Shown piece after piece: positions 45,560 through 56,555 of a stretch of DNA of 64,000 nucleotides (its first letter is position 1; each line of letters starts with the position of its first letter). The notes below the pieces were generated by a model. It made no database searches. It saw nothing but the letters and a program-made list of their open reading frames with translations, and was not told the origin of the DNA. The translations under genes and the position numbers were made by a program. The DNA is from Cheiracanthium punctorium (Eukaryota; Arthropoda; Arachnida; Araneae; Cheiracanthiidae): positions 62,001 to 126,000 of the forward strand of contig JAWZYV010013295.1 in the NCBI GenBank assembly GCA_038373885.1. The letters are read 5' to 3'.

Positions 45560-45960
45560 GCACTGCAAAAAAAAGTCTGTCAAATTTACAGAAAAAAACT
45601 GTCAGCCAGGACGCCAGTTTATTTCCGTATATTTAACAGAAATGTTCTGTAATTTTTTACAGATTCTCCATCTATCTTATCAGAAATCTTCTGTGTGTTT
45701 TACAGAAGTCCTCTGTAATTTTTTACTGAGTCTTTCAATTTTACAGAAATATTTTGTGTGTTTTACAGAAGTCTTCCGTAATTTTTTACAGATTCTCTGT
45801 TTCTTTTACAGAAATCTTCTATGCGTTTTACTGATTTCTTCTGTATTTTTAAAAATTTTTACAGATTCTCCGTTTATTTTATAGAAATGTTTTGTATTTT
45901 TTTTTAGATACTCCATTTAATTTACAGAAATCTGTAATTTTTCCAGATTCCCCTTTTACA
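45560..45960 (+). repeat. Degenerate 62-72 bp minisatellite built of ACAGAA/TTCTGT
   Basis: The block repeats TTTACAGAAAT.TTCTGTGTGTTT and TACAGATTCTCC about six times with 62-72 bp spacing. Each unit contains short inverted ACAGAA...TTCTGT pairs. The long open frame here is a by-product of the repeat. Confidence 0.8.
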
Positions 45961-47459
45961 AGAGGGACCACGTTCCATTTTGCTTTTTTATATGGCGGAG
46001 GGGGGGGGGAATGTCCTTTTGGGAATTCATTCCTCACTCGAGATTTTTTGAGATATCTCCTGCAAGGTTTTAGTTCTTCCCTCTCCCCCTCTCTCCTTTT
46101 TCCCCCCTATGCTTTCCCCTCCCGCTCCTCCAAGTACCGACCATGTGTATGTCACTGATCCGACTGACCCCGGAGAAGAAACATGCTTTTCCAGTTTCAT
46201 GGAGAATGTCCCGGGGCATCTGTATATTCGGAGTTTTCGTATGTAGGATCTCTGATGAAAATGTTCCTTCCAAAAAGTACCTCAATCTTTGTGCGGGTTT
46301 TTCTTTCCTGTTGCTTCTGTTGAATCCGATAAAATTTATGTATGAGCCTTTTGTTTGTATAATTGCTTGTACATTTTTTTGTGTTCCTGAAAAATTATGA
46401 CACCTTTGAAAGCTAAACTGATTACTTTTTTCTACGAGGTATTCAGGAATTATCCTAATGTAGAGTTGCGCTCACACGCTCACTCTAAACACATCCGTTT
46501 TTTAGCAATGAAAAACAAAACTTTTACCACCATTATTTTCTTAAAAAAGAAAGAAAGAAAAGAAAAGAAAACAGGGGGAAAAATCAAAATTCATTCTATT
46601 GGACTAGTCGGCTTGCAAATCTTCACAATACGAAAAATAAAGAAGAAAATATTAAAAATCTTAAAATTTAGACATTTTCAAATTTTAGCGTTTTTTCCAG
46701 ACAGCTTCTCCGATATACCATGGCGTATAGGATAATAAACAAACAGATATATTGTATGTGAGATCTGCGTTATTTTTTGACTAGCTGAAGTACCCGTCCT
46801 CGACGGCAGGGACGATCCAGAAGAAAATCTCGGGGGGGGGAGGGGGGTGAAGAGAAGTAAATTGCCGACTGAAAAAACAAATTTGCCGATTCAGTTTCCA
46901 AGTTGGTCACCTTCCTATATTAGACAGTTTTCCGATGAACAGAGCGTACCCATAACATAGAAACAGCATAAATACCTCTGTAAGTTGTACAGAGGGAGCC
47001 GCTAACGTTCGACTTTCAGAGGATTCACATTATTTACGCATTAATGATCAGTCTGGTTTTTACATTAATAAATTGCAGAGGGGAGTACGCAAAAGGCGGA
47101 ATTTTCTACAAAAAGGCTAGATTATTATCACTTTGTCAACAAAACTCCACATTTTTGTTGGGGAGGAATGGTTACATTCCTGACTCTGTCACAAGTAATT
47201 AAATTTTCATAAAATATTCATAACGTTTAATTGAGTCATAAAATACTATCTCCGGACTGAAGAAAATATTTGCTTATCCGTATGCGACAAAACTATCAGG
47301 CCATAGTTTGGGTTGGCGAAAATGAGTTTGGGGGTACCCTGAATGGAGTCTTTACATTAACTTAAAAAATCTGGAGTGACTCCACTCGACTTTACGAACA
47401 CTTACGATTAAGATCATTACCAAGCACTTAAATAAATTTTTATCGATGAATAATTCAAA

Positions 47460-47875
47460 CATTTATACCAAATTGAAACTCAATCGAATGCACCGTTTAA
47501 ACGCTTGCGCACTTTCAAGAATTTCTCCCCATATGCCATTATGCCATAACATAAAAGAAAGTTTTGTCGTAGCCCTTTAGGAGAACTATAAGTCCTATAC
47601 ACACCAAAATCAATACCGGTCTTAGGATGGTGGTTTATAACATGTATACCGAATTTGAGCTCAATCGAATGTATCGTTTAAACGCTAGCGCACTTTCAAG
47701 AAATTCCCCCATAGGCCATAATGTAAAAGAAATCTTTGTCGTAGCCCTGTAGAAAAACTATAAGTCCTATACACACCAAAATCAATACCGGTCTTGCGAC
47801 GGTGGTTTATGACATATATATCCAATTTGAGCTCAATCGAATGCTCCGTTCAGGAGCTATCGTGTTCACTCACAT

Positions 47876-47912
<37 letters not shown>
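47460..47912 (+). repeat. Tandem repeats of about 180 bp ending in a CA/TACA microsatellite
   Basis: Two to three units share TTGAGCTCAATCGAATG, CGTTTAAACGCTAGCGCACT, CCATAATGTAAAAGAAA and AGTCCTATACACACCAAAAT. The block ends with GAGCTATCGTGTTCACTC and about 15 CA repeats. The same family surrounds the Tc1 copy at 59-60.9 kb. Confidence 0.85.
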
Positions 47913-47916
<4 letters not shown>

Positions 47917-48861
47917 TACATACATCTCGTAAAAATAGCATAAATGGATCCAGAAGCCCTCAAAACGTGTAAAAACCCCAAAATCTCGAAGTCGAATTTT
48001 TTCATGATTACAATACTTTCCTTACATGGTACATGTTCGGAAAGTAAAAAAGGAAAGGAAGCCATACAGAGAGCACTGTTTATACTTTCAACACTGTCTT
48101 ATTTGCGTATATACTATTGTATACCTGCCAATTCTACTGGATTTTTCAGGAGAGTACTAGATTTTGATGGTGTCTCCTGGTCTCCTGATTTTACATTAAA
48201 TCTCCTGGTTTTCTAACATTTTGAAGCTTTAATAATCGATACATTTATTTCTCCACCAATTCTGAAAGATTACCGCTCTCTGGGTCTATTCATTCAATAT
48301 AGACAAATATACCATGGTATTTTGGTCCAATAATAAAGGTTTGTGCTTATATTTATAACACATTTGTGAGCGATTCTTGAAGTTTTCAGAATTCGATGGC
48401 AAATCGTTTAATTGTAACATTTTTTGAGTTCAAAGTTCCAAAATTTTACTACTTCTTTTAGTCTTAGATTTTGTAAAATTTCGAACATTTGAGAAAAACT
48501 TGTGAATGTAAAGAAACATTGACGTTTTATTCATTTTATGTTAAAAGAATTCTATTTCTGAGCTCTTTTACAAATTCTATTTTTAATATCGCGACCTTAT
48601 GTGTGATTAAAATTTCAAACATAAGCTGTTATAAAAAGCTTTTCACTTTAAAAACCATAACTGTGTCGTGTTATGTCAAATTTTATTTTTAAAAAAATGA
48701 TACATAGAATAAATGGCGAAATTTAATGTGTGAAAAAATTTCGAAGAATGTTTTGTGACTTAGATAAGTAATTATGACTTTAAGATTATGATACCACATA
48801 AATATACTGGATTTTCTTAGCTAGATGTTGGCTGGAATACTATTGCACGACGAACAGTTAA

Positions 48862-49086
48862 CTGTTTGCTCCCGGCGTTGTTAACGACGCGATGGCAGAG
48901 ATTCCTCCTTTCTGCGTCCATCGTTGCTTTCCGGCATGAGTCTTAGAATGTTTCTGCTCTGGCCACAGCCTTGCACAAGCGCATGGCTGGGCCATGCCAG
49001 GGCATTCAAAGACCCATGCCGGAAAGCAACGATTTATACAGGAGGGAGAATTTTCTGCCATTGTATCTTAGCAACGACGGTAGTGA
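48862..49086. repeat. Foldback structure with about 85-bp imperfect arms
   Basis: The arms run from GATGGCAGA at 48891 and from TCTGCCATT near 49054, with a perfect 19-bp core ATCGTTGCTTTCCGGCATG (48920-48938) inverted at 49015-49033. The pairing continues inward with GTCTT.GAATG and GGCCA.AGCC. Outer flanks GTTGTTAACGACG and TTAGCAACGACGG are also partly complementary. Confidence 0.8.
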
Positions 49087-50459
49087 ACAGGTTAAAGCAA
49101 ACAAGAAACTAAAATATTGTTTTAACTACTGCTCTTAAAGCCTAATCAATGAGTGTTATTTTGTTAGCCCTGCATAGGTATCAACGCTACGTCCACCCAT
49201 GCCGATGGATAGAATGCCCTCATAAACCTCAATAATAAATACCAATTTCGTTTTGCTTGAAGTGGATGAACGTTTCTAAAATGTACTCTAAACATTCTCT
49301 GCCCATAGGCTGCAAAGCATTGGAATTATTTTGTGTGTTCCTGTAAAAGAACTATAAATGGTACCTACATCCTTTTCAATAGGGTACATGGTACGGTAAT
49401 TTTCATTATCACATAAAAATTCGATCGATGGATATATGCGGCAGTTAGAGCACGGGCAGACAAACTGAAAGCATAAACATTTCAAGTTCTTTGGAAAGCG
49501 TTAAAAAATAAAGGCTTAAAAGGAATGTGAGGCTTAAAGGGTAAAAAATGGAATAAGGAAAGTAATTCTAGCTCAAAAAGTTAATTTTCCCTGTAATTTA
49601 AAAGAAAATGGAAAATTGAGCATATTGATTTCGAAGCTCCTAAGGTCGCGACTCCCCACTATTTGCTATGCCATGTCTTCCTATTTTAACGGGCCTTTGA
49701 TCTATACTCTTGCATTTTATCTCTTATAACTGACCTATTATTTTTCTAAAATCAAATTAAATTACAAAATTGGGGTTGTTTCTATATGAATGATATGAAA
49801 GTAAATTATAATAAAAAGTAGTACAAATATAATCTAATCGGCGATGACCTTTTTCTTGGATTTGACGGAGCTCCAACAGTTTGTGTGGAAATTCTCTTTC
49901 CATTATGACAGTTATTTCGCGTTCTTCTTTTAGTCATTATCAAAGCAACTACATATCACATTTTGTGCACTGCACTTTTTGTCATTTTCTTTTGTTTACA
50001 ACTACTATATGTTTCATGTTTTTGTGTACAACTGGTTTCAAACTTGTCTTAAATGCACACTGAAGCAAACTTTTACTTCATTTTATTAAATGCTAGAGAT
50101 TTTTTTATTTATTTATTTTTACCAAATTGATGTATTAATAATATCTTAAAAGCTAAATATGGTTTTCTTCTAATCAAAGTATGCTTAGATTCCAAGGTAT
50201 GCCAAGGCTCCAAGTATATGTTTGACTTTGGCTCGGTTGCTGTCTAGCTAACCGGAATAGGGGGCTACTGTTCAAAGTGAATTTCTTTTTGCCATGCATT
50301 TCAAAGAAGCAAAGAAAATACATCTATTTCCCAGAAAAGACCACGCTGGACCAAAGGGTGGTGACAGCCTCAGGCCAGTTGCGGCCTTCTTGCGATATTT
50401 TTACTTCTTACAGAATGGTATTTCTTAATTTGTCTCAGGGCAATATATAAGACTGGAAC

Positions 50460-50900
50460 ATTTTCGTTGTTGTTGTTGCTAATGCCCTCTGGCAACCACG
50501 GGCGGTGCCAGATCCTCCATATAGGCAGGCGATGGGCGGAAGGGGAGTCTTCCATTTTAATGAGCCCCAGTCGGAGGAAGTCCGACTCAGCTCGGAGTCC
50601 CCTAATTTTGAACCAATTCCAGAGGAGGGACCCAACCCCCCTGAAATCGGCACCCCCAGAGGTATCGTTTAACAACTTGGAGGACATTGGAGCCACGACG
50701 GATTTTACGTGCACTAGCTCCCATTAGCGTACACGCTCCAACAGCAGTCGAGCCGAGAGGAAGTTGACCCTCCCAAGCACTGGCCAAGCTGGATGCTGCT
50801 TCCCTTGCCGTGTTCTTATTGGAACTGAGTTTAGCGCCCAGACCACTGCGGGACAGAACATTCTCGTTCTCATCCTCAGTATTTCTCCCATAGAGATGTG
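50460..50900 (-). repeat. Unclassified GC-rich retroposon-like segment with AAC tail
   Basis: On the minus strand a GC-rich body of about 400 bp ends with GCCAGAGGGCATTAGCAACAACAACAACG. A short AAC-repeat tail after a GC-rich 3' region is typical of SINEs and some LINE 3' UTRs. It is open for 114 codons in one frame but has no recognised motif. The 5' boundary is uncertain. Confidence 0.4.
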
Positions 50901-51439
50901 CACAGAAGATTCTTAACTAGATTACTATGAACATGTGAGATGACTATTTGCATAGGGAAAAATGCCGAGACAGGTGCTATGGGATGTATGTGGTGTCAAT
51001 TGCAGAGAGCTGATTTTACGACTCCTCCTTCTGTGTATCTGGCCACCCAGTGCCGAGCGCTCTTTATACATTCCCTCCCTCCCACTTCTTTCTTTAGACT
51101 GATGCGAATGAGAAAGGAATTTCTCACTCGGTTTGGTATGCATTGGAAGTACTAGGACGTCAAAGGGACAAAAGTTAGGAAAAGTGCCGATTAAAAACTC
51201 TTTTGAATACTAAAATGAGAAGTTTGGAATAGCAATTTTGCCGACTGCATTTTAAGTGGGGGGAGGGTGTCTCACCCCCCCGTGGGATCGGCCCTGCTCG
51301 ACGGGTTAGTGAATGAAAATTTCTAAAAAGCAAGAACTTTCGTCAGCATTGTAGGAGTACACAGAATGGATGTAGTATGCTGCCAAAGTAAAGAAAGCGA
51401 AGTTATAATTTTCATGTATTGTTAAAATATTACAGGTTA

Positions 51440-52290
51440 GAGAGTCACTAAGTAATATCATTTCATTCGCTTTAGTCGTAATTATGTGATGCGCGAACGT
51501 ATATTTACGCATATTGAAATAGTTTTCGCAAAATCTCAAAATTTAATCAACATTTTTGAAAAATTGGAAGCCTAGAATTTAAGTTGAGTGACAACCTATC
51601 ATGTCACCCAAATTCGTTTCATTCCCTGCAGTCTTTATTTCGTGATGCTGGAACAAATTTTCAGCATTTTAAAACGATTTTCGAAAAATCTCAAAATGTA
51701 AGCAAAATATTTTTAAAATTCAACGCCTATAAATTAAGATTAGCAACTACCTATCATATCACTCAATTTCGTAGCATTCGTATTAGTCGTTATTACGTGA
51801 TGTTTGAAGAAATATAAACGTATTTTGAGAGAATTTTCACAAAATCTCAAAATCTAATAAAAATGTTTAAAAAATTGGACTCCTACAGTTTATGTTTAGG
51901 AACCATCTATCGTGTGACCCAATTTCATATCATTCGCTTTAGTCGTTATTACGTAATACGGGAACAAAGATTCACTCAGTTTTAAACGATTTTCACAAAA
52001 TCTCGAAATCTGATGGATTTTTTTAAATTAGATGCTTATAGTTTAAGGTGAATGACCACCTATCATTTCACCAAATATAATTTTTTCACATTTGCAGTTA
52101 TTACGTGATGTGCGAACCCAAATTTACGCAGTTTGAAACGATTTTCGCAAAATCTGAAAATCTAATCAAGATTTTTTAAAAATTCGACGCCTATGTTTTA
52201 AGTTGAGTGACCGCCTATCATGACACCCAATTTCATATCATTCGCTTCAGTCGTTTTTACGTGATGCTTAAACAAAAAAAGCGTCACGGA
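51440..52290 (-). repeat. Five tandem repeats of about 155 bp in a Helitron
   Basis: The phrase TTTTCGCAAAATCTCAAAAT and variants recurs near 51525, 51680, 51836, 51992 and 52143, together with CACCCAATTTCATATCATTCG and TCGTTATTACGTGATG. Spacing is 152-156 bp. Divergence between units is moderate. Confidence 0.9.
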
Positions 52291-53220
52291 CAGAATGGCA
52301 GAATGACAGAATGACAGACAGACAAACTTTTTTTTGAGGGTCGCCTCGGATTCCCGGGTGCTTGAAACGGATAGAAATCGCAAAATTTTTGAATTCCAAG
52401 AAATGTACAGACAAAAGTCTAATTTTATTTATATAGATGTCACATGTTTAAAAATGCATTCGAATTACAACACTATCGAAATAGAATAAGCTTCCGCAAT
52501 ATCCGATAGTACAATGAGAAAAAAAAAAAGAACTGAGAATAACGTTGTTTGTACGACAATGTTTGGATGGCGTCATTTAAGAGAATGCCTTTTATTATTG
52601 CATCCACGAAGGGTTTTACCTAATAGTATAATTAATGAAATTCTTCCTCTCCCCTTTTGATTGACTTTAAGAAACTAACAAAAATAAAACTACTACTCCA
52701 AGAGCCAAAAAAATATCTGAATTGAGCAAGCCTATAGTTTTTTAAATATTTTTTATTAAATTTGATACGTACGAAAACATGCTGCGGTCAGTCAAGTGAA
52801 ACTGAGAACAGACATAAGAAACGCCCCCCCCCCTCCCCCACAAACGCATTAATCCGCATACGCACTATAACCCCTTAAAAAGGCCTCTGCCCACGGCATC
52901 CCCTTAGTTTGACAGCCACAAATACACAAACCAAAATCGGAAACGGGCAAACATGAGTTGTGTCGAGCTTTTCAAAAAAGTTAAAAAGTGTTTATGATTT
53001 CGGTTTGTGTCCGTGCTCTAATTGACTTAAATATGCATCAATTATGGACTTCCAAAATTTGACATGTATTGCTTTCTACTAAACGATTTAGCATGAATAA
53101 TTTATTTAGATGATCACAAAAAGACTCAATAAATTAGGGTCTATTGTCAGTGAATTTTTGAAGTGCCTTTCGAAAATGTTCTTTAATATAAAATAAAATA
53201 AAACGTGTAAATATTGTTAA

Positions 53221-53460
53221 CCCTTTGAGGCGCAACCCTTTCCCAATGCTGGAAAAAGGGCACGGCCCTTGTTCGCTCATCGCTCGACTTAACTACCAGT
53301 AGAGATGGCAGAGCTGATCGAAACGCGTCCATTTTTTCGGAACGTGCCAACATGAATCTAGTAGCACCCTATTTTTATGAACGCAGATGGATCTGTGCTG
53401 CGCACAGTCAAAACGTTAGAGCTGGGTGTTCCCAGAGCGGGACCACTGCGCCTTAAAGGG
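53221..53460. mobile_element. 240-bp piggyBac-type MITE, TSD TTAA
   Basis: CCCTTTGAGGCGCA is mirrored by TGCGCCTTAAAGGG (13/14), and TTAA lies on both sides (53217-53220, 53461-53464). CCCTTT tips at TTAA sites are the piggyBac signature. No ORF. Confidence 0.9.
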
Positions 53461-53528
53461 TTAAGCTATATTTTCCAATAAGATTTTATAATCTGACCAT
53501 TGAAGACATTTTCATTATTTAGTTTATA

Positions 53529-53565
53529 CTAGCTGACGTACCCATCGTTGACGGGTTTAAAACTG
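53529..53565 (-). mobile_element. Helitron 3' end (minus strand)
   Basis: On the minus strand AACCCGTCAACGATGGGTACGT contains a weak stem CCCGTC/GATGGG, followed by CAGCTAG and a host T (53528). It matches the family with CCGTC..GACGG hairpins seen at 46781. The 5' end was not located. Confidence 0.6.
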
Positions 53566-54299
53566 GAGAATCTAATAAATTTAATATTAGAAAAAAAAAA
53601 AGAAAGATCGTTATTTGTTTATGGAGCAAGTACTTCAACTAATGTAATATATAGTTGACTAATTTAAATGGTAAAAAATGTACACATTGTTATATCATAC
53701 TTTAATTTGCAATAACTCATATAAAACAATCTACAGCTGATCTCGCTGCGAATTTTTGCAGCTTAACTTGCCCGCCTTGAGTGGATTTTAAGGAGCGTCA
53801 GGGTTCAGTGATTGGCTAAAAGACTCCTTTCCTCCGAGTTGTTATCGCAGCGGTAACCAACAACTGGTTCTGCCAGTGGTAGCTAACAACCCGACGTGAA
53901 CACGGCGGAAATCCACCTATAGTAGTACAAAGCCCAATGAAAAGCAAGTTTTTCAAACTTAATATCTCACATCCTAAAAGTTAGTACTACATTTGTTTTT
54001 ATTGTGTGAACAAGCTTATTGCAAGCTCTGCATTGCACATGGCAAAAGTGCATTAGCAATGCACTTTTGCCATGAATCTTAGGAGTAATCGAAAAATTCT
54101 ATTTGAGACAAACTGATAGATAAATAATGAGTATTTAGCACCATGTCTCAGAACTGGTATATCGTAGGTCAAACCAGAATATAAGAAACTTTTAAAAGTA
54201 TAATTGTAATTACATCACAATAATGTTTGTATAAATAAATAAAATAAATACATAAATAAAAGCTATGCTGGTACGCTAATTTACTTTTCTTTCATTTTC

Positions 54300-54743
54300 T
54301 GCCCCGCTTCCAAAAAGTTTGCCTATCACTCGTCTATGGTCTTGCGTGTTCAGTGTTCACTACACTACAGTATCTTGTGTTCTGTTCTCCCCCCCCCCCA
54401 AATCTGGCACTTCCTCAAAATACATAGGTCTGTGATCTGGAATGGTCGGCATACTGCTTCTGAATAGCACAAAACAGTTGGTGGTTCTTCGTCCACACAT
54501 GGACATCATCATTTGTCATTCCTCCGATAGCAATGCAGGCTGCAGGCGATATCTGGTTTGCCCGAAGCTATATCAGCGTGTATTTTGTGCATGGATTTAA
54601 CATCTGTTACTTTTCGCCGTGATTCTGATAGGAGCGTTGTTTTTGAGTCGAGTGGGCTACTGAATGCGAATAGAAATTGTGCAATTCAAAAAGGAAGTTG
54701 TACAGAGATTCAGATTCACTGTTATTATTATTATTATTATTAG
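54300..54743 (+). repeat. Possible retroposon with TTA-repeat tail
   Basis: A stretch of higher GC ends in GATTCACTG followed by seven TTA triplets. Short open frames contain no recognised motif. Such tails occur in LINEs and their SINEs, but the assignment is only by form. Confidence 0.35.
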
Positions 54744-54799
54744 ACATTTTTTTGCGTACATTAGAGGAGGATGTTTATATATATAATATATACTAGTTG

Positions 54800-54963
54800 A
54801 ATGGGCGCCCATAAGGGGGGGCAAGGTAGGGCACTTGCCCCCCCCCTAGAGTTTTAGGTTAATATCTCATGACGTATACAAATGGCAAAAACCATAACTA
54901 AATTTGTTAAAAATTTGAAATTTGCCACCCCCCCCCCTAGAAAAATTCCTATGGGCGCCCATG
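54800..54963. mobile_element. MITE of the GGGCGCCC family, copy 2
   Basis: AATGGGCGCCCATAAGG and CCTATGGGCGCCCATG are inverted. The flanks ACTAGTTG and ACTAGCTG agree at 7/8 and duplicate the Helitron 3' tip. The interior has GGCAAGGTAGGGCACTTGC and a C-run. Confidence 0.9.
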
Positions 54964-55328
54964 ACTAGCTGCTACCCGCGACTTCGTCCGCGTCGGATTT
55001 AGAATTAGGTCCGAGAGAAATGAAGCAGGTGTGAATAACAAAATGTTTGCGACAAAAGGAACTGCATTTAAATATTATTTGCTTTTTACTAGAAGTATAA
55101 TGCATGGTAGTATACTTCATTTAAAATAACACAGCATGCAGAGTTACTAAATTTAGATTTTATTCAGGCATTTGGCGAATAGAGACAGTTATGACAGTAT
55201 TTGCGAACTGTTTTGTAAAAGAAATATTTATGCTATATGCATGAATTTTAGCCTATGTTAATCAGAAATAGAGCAGCTTTCTATTAGTGAAAAAGTTTTA
55301 GAGTCGGTTCTGTAGTTACAGATATATA

Positions 55329-56070
55329 TGTGACGAAGTTCACATATTTTTCGCGTCTTAAAATAATGTTCCTATGTTTCGTCTTTCTAAATCAAAAGTA
55401 CGTATTCCGTATTAATCTCTCTCCCCTTCGTGTTTTCGGCTCGATAAAATATTCTTTCTTTCGCGACGCTATGTCTGTGATTTTTTCGGGGTTTCCCTTC
55501 TAAATTAATTTCGCTTTAGCATATGCTGTGTTAGTTCTTAGCGCCTCCCGGTCTCCGTCGGTGTTTTCTCACAGGGTTGTAGCCTTTCGTATTGGCATCG
55601 CCAAATTCTGGCACTTCTGTATTGGGATAAATCATTTAAATCCGTTTGTTTCAAATTTTTATATTGTTTACGCCTACCGGACGGTGGTTGTCACGTGGGG
55701 CAGTGGCTTATGAGTGCTCATATTTTACTCGCCAACCTGTAGAGAGCTGGCAGTTTTGTAGAAAGATTTGAAAAGACTTCTCGATTGCTCTCCGTCAGAG
55801 GAGGTTGTGTTCGTTTTTTTTATGGAACTCCGGCATGCCGTGTGGCCGGAACAATTAGATATGTTCCTGGTGTTCTTTTTATGAAGCAATGTACGGTGCG
55901 TAATTGAACTTGTTCTTTAATAACTGTTTTGTGAAGATGCCTACAATAAAGTGCAGATTTTTGTGTATTCCAATTGTCCGTCAGTTTTTCTCAAATACCT
56001 TTAGTACACTATACGTCATGTAAGCGGCCGAGGGAACGTTTCTCTTAATCGACCTCCGACAACTCCCTCA
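55329..56070 (+). mobile_element. Candidate solo LTR
   Basis: The insertion into Helitron repeats starts TGTGACGAAG and ends CTCCCTCA, the TG...CA rule. An AATAAA at 55945-55950 is followed by a GT-rich region and then about 110 bp, as in an R-U5 boundary. It is GC-richer than its surroundings. Flanks ATATA and TAATA do not match well. No second LTR or internal domain is present. Confidence 0.5.
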
Positions 56071-56317
56071 TAATACCCAGAGAGCGTAATGTATTAGAAT
56101 TATTTTGAGTGTTCCTGTAAAGAAACTATTTACGCTACATGCATGAATTTTAGCCTATAATACTCAAGAATAGTGTATCTTACTATCAGTAGAAAAAGTT
56201 TAGGAATCGGTTCAGTACTTAGAGATACACATAGAGCGTAATGTAATTCTTATTAGCATCTCTGTAAAAGAACTATCTGTGATATATGCGTTAAAGGTAG
56301 GCTATAACACTTAGGAT

Positions 56318-56555
56318 GCCAGCAGTATCTAAGAAGTTCTGCTCTCAAAACTGCAAGGCGGGAGGTTCCAAGTTCAAACCCCGGTCGCGCCTGTCGACTT
56401 AGCCGCTCCCAGTTCTCCGTGGTTTTCTAAAAAACCTCGCGTAAATACGGGCTAGGATCCTTTAGATAGTCCCCCACAGAGATTATTCCCCATATAGACC
56501 TAGGACCCTAGTGCAGTCAATCGGTCTTATCCAAAAACAAACAAACAATAATACA
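56318..56555 (+). repeat. SINE copy in a Helitron
   Basis: The B-box-like CAAGTTCAAACCCC is followed by the family core (TTCTCCGTGGTTTTC, CGCGTAAATACGGG, TAGTCCCCCACAGAG) and a tail CAAACAAACAATAATA. It interrupts the Helitron repeat phrase GGCTATAACACTTAG. No clear TSD. Confidence 0.8.

Larger units (their letters stand above)
46807..51296. mobile_element. 4.5-kb hAT-like element, TSD CTCGACGG
   Basis: CAGGGACGATCCAG is mirrored by GTGGGATCGGCCCTG with one indel. CTCGACGG flanks both ends exactly (46799-46806, 51297-51304). G-run inside left, C-run inside right. It landed within the terminal hairpin of the Helitron at 46781. It contains Helitron-type repeats with a CA tract, a foldback structure and a retroposon tail, but no recognisable transposase. 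Confidence 0.9.
46781..52437 (-). mobile_element. Non-autonomous Helitron, split by a 4.5-kb insertion
   Basis: On the minus strand it starts TCTATATAAATAAAATTAG after a host A (52438). It ends with hairpin CCGTC GAG GACGG, then GTACTTCAGCTAG before a host T (46780). 5' TC, terminal hairpin, CTAG end and A/T target all fit Helitrons. Removing the insertion 46807-51296 and its TSD leaves about 1.16 kb, most of it five tandem repeats of about 155 bp. No Rep/helicase, so it depended on a partner. Confidence 0.8.

Noticed and set aside
45558..45884. 108-codon ORF rich in Cys, Phe and Ser
   Set aside because: It is the translation of the ACAGAA/TTCTGT minisatellite.
50370..50714. 114-codon minus-strand ORF
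   Set aside because: It covers a retroposon-like segment with an AAC tail, and a second frame is open over the same stretch. No motif recognised.
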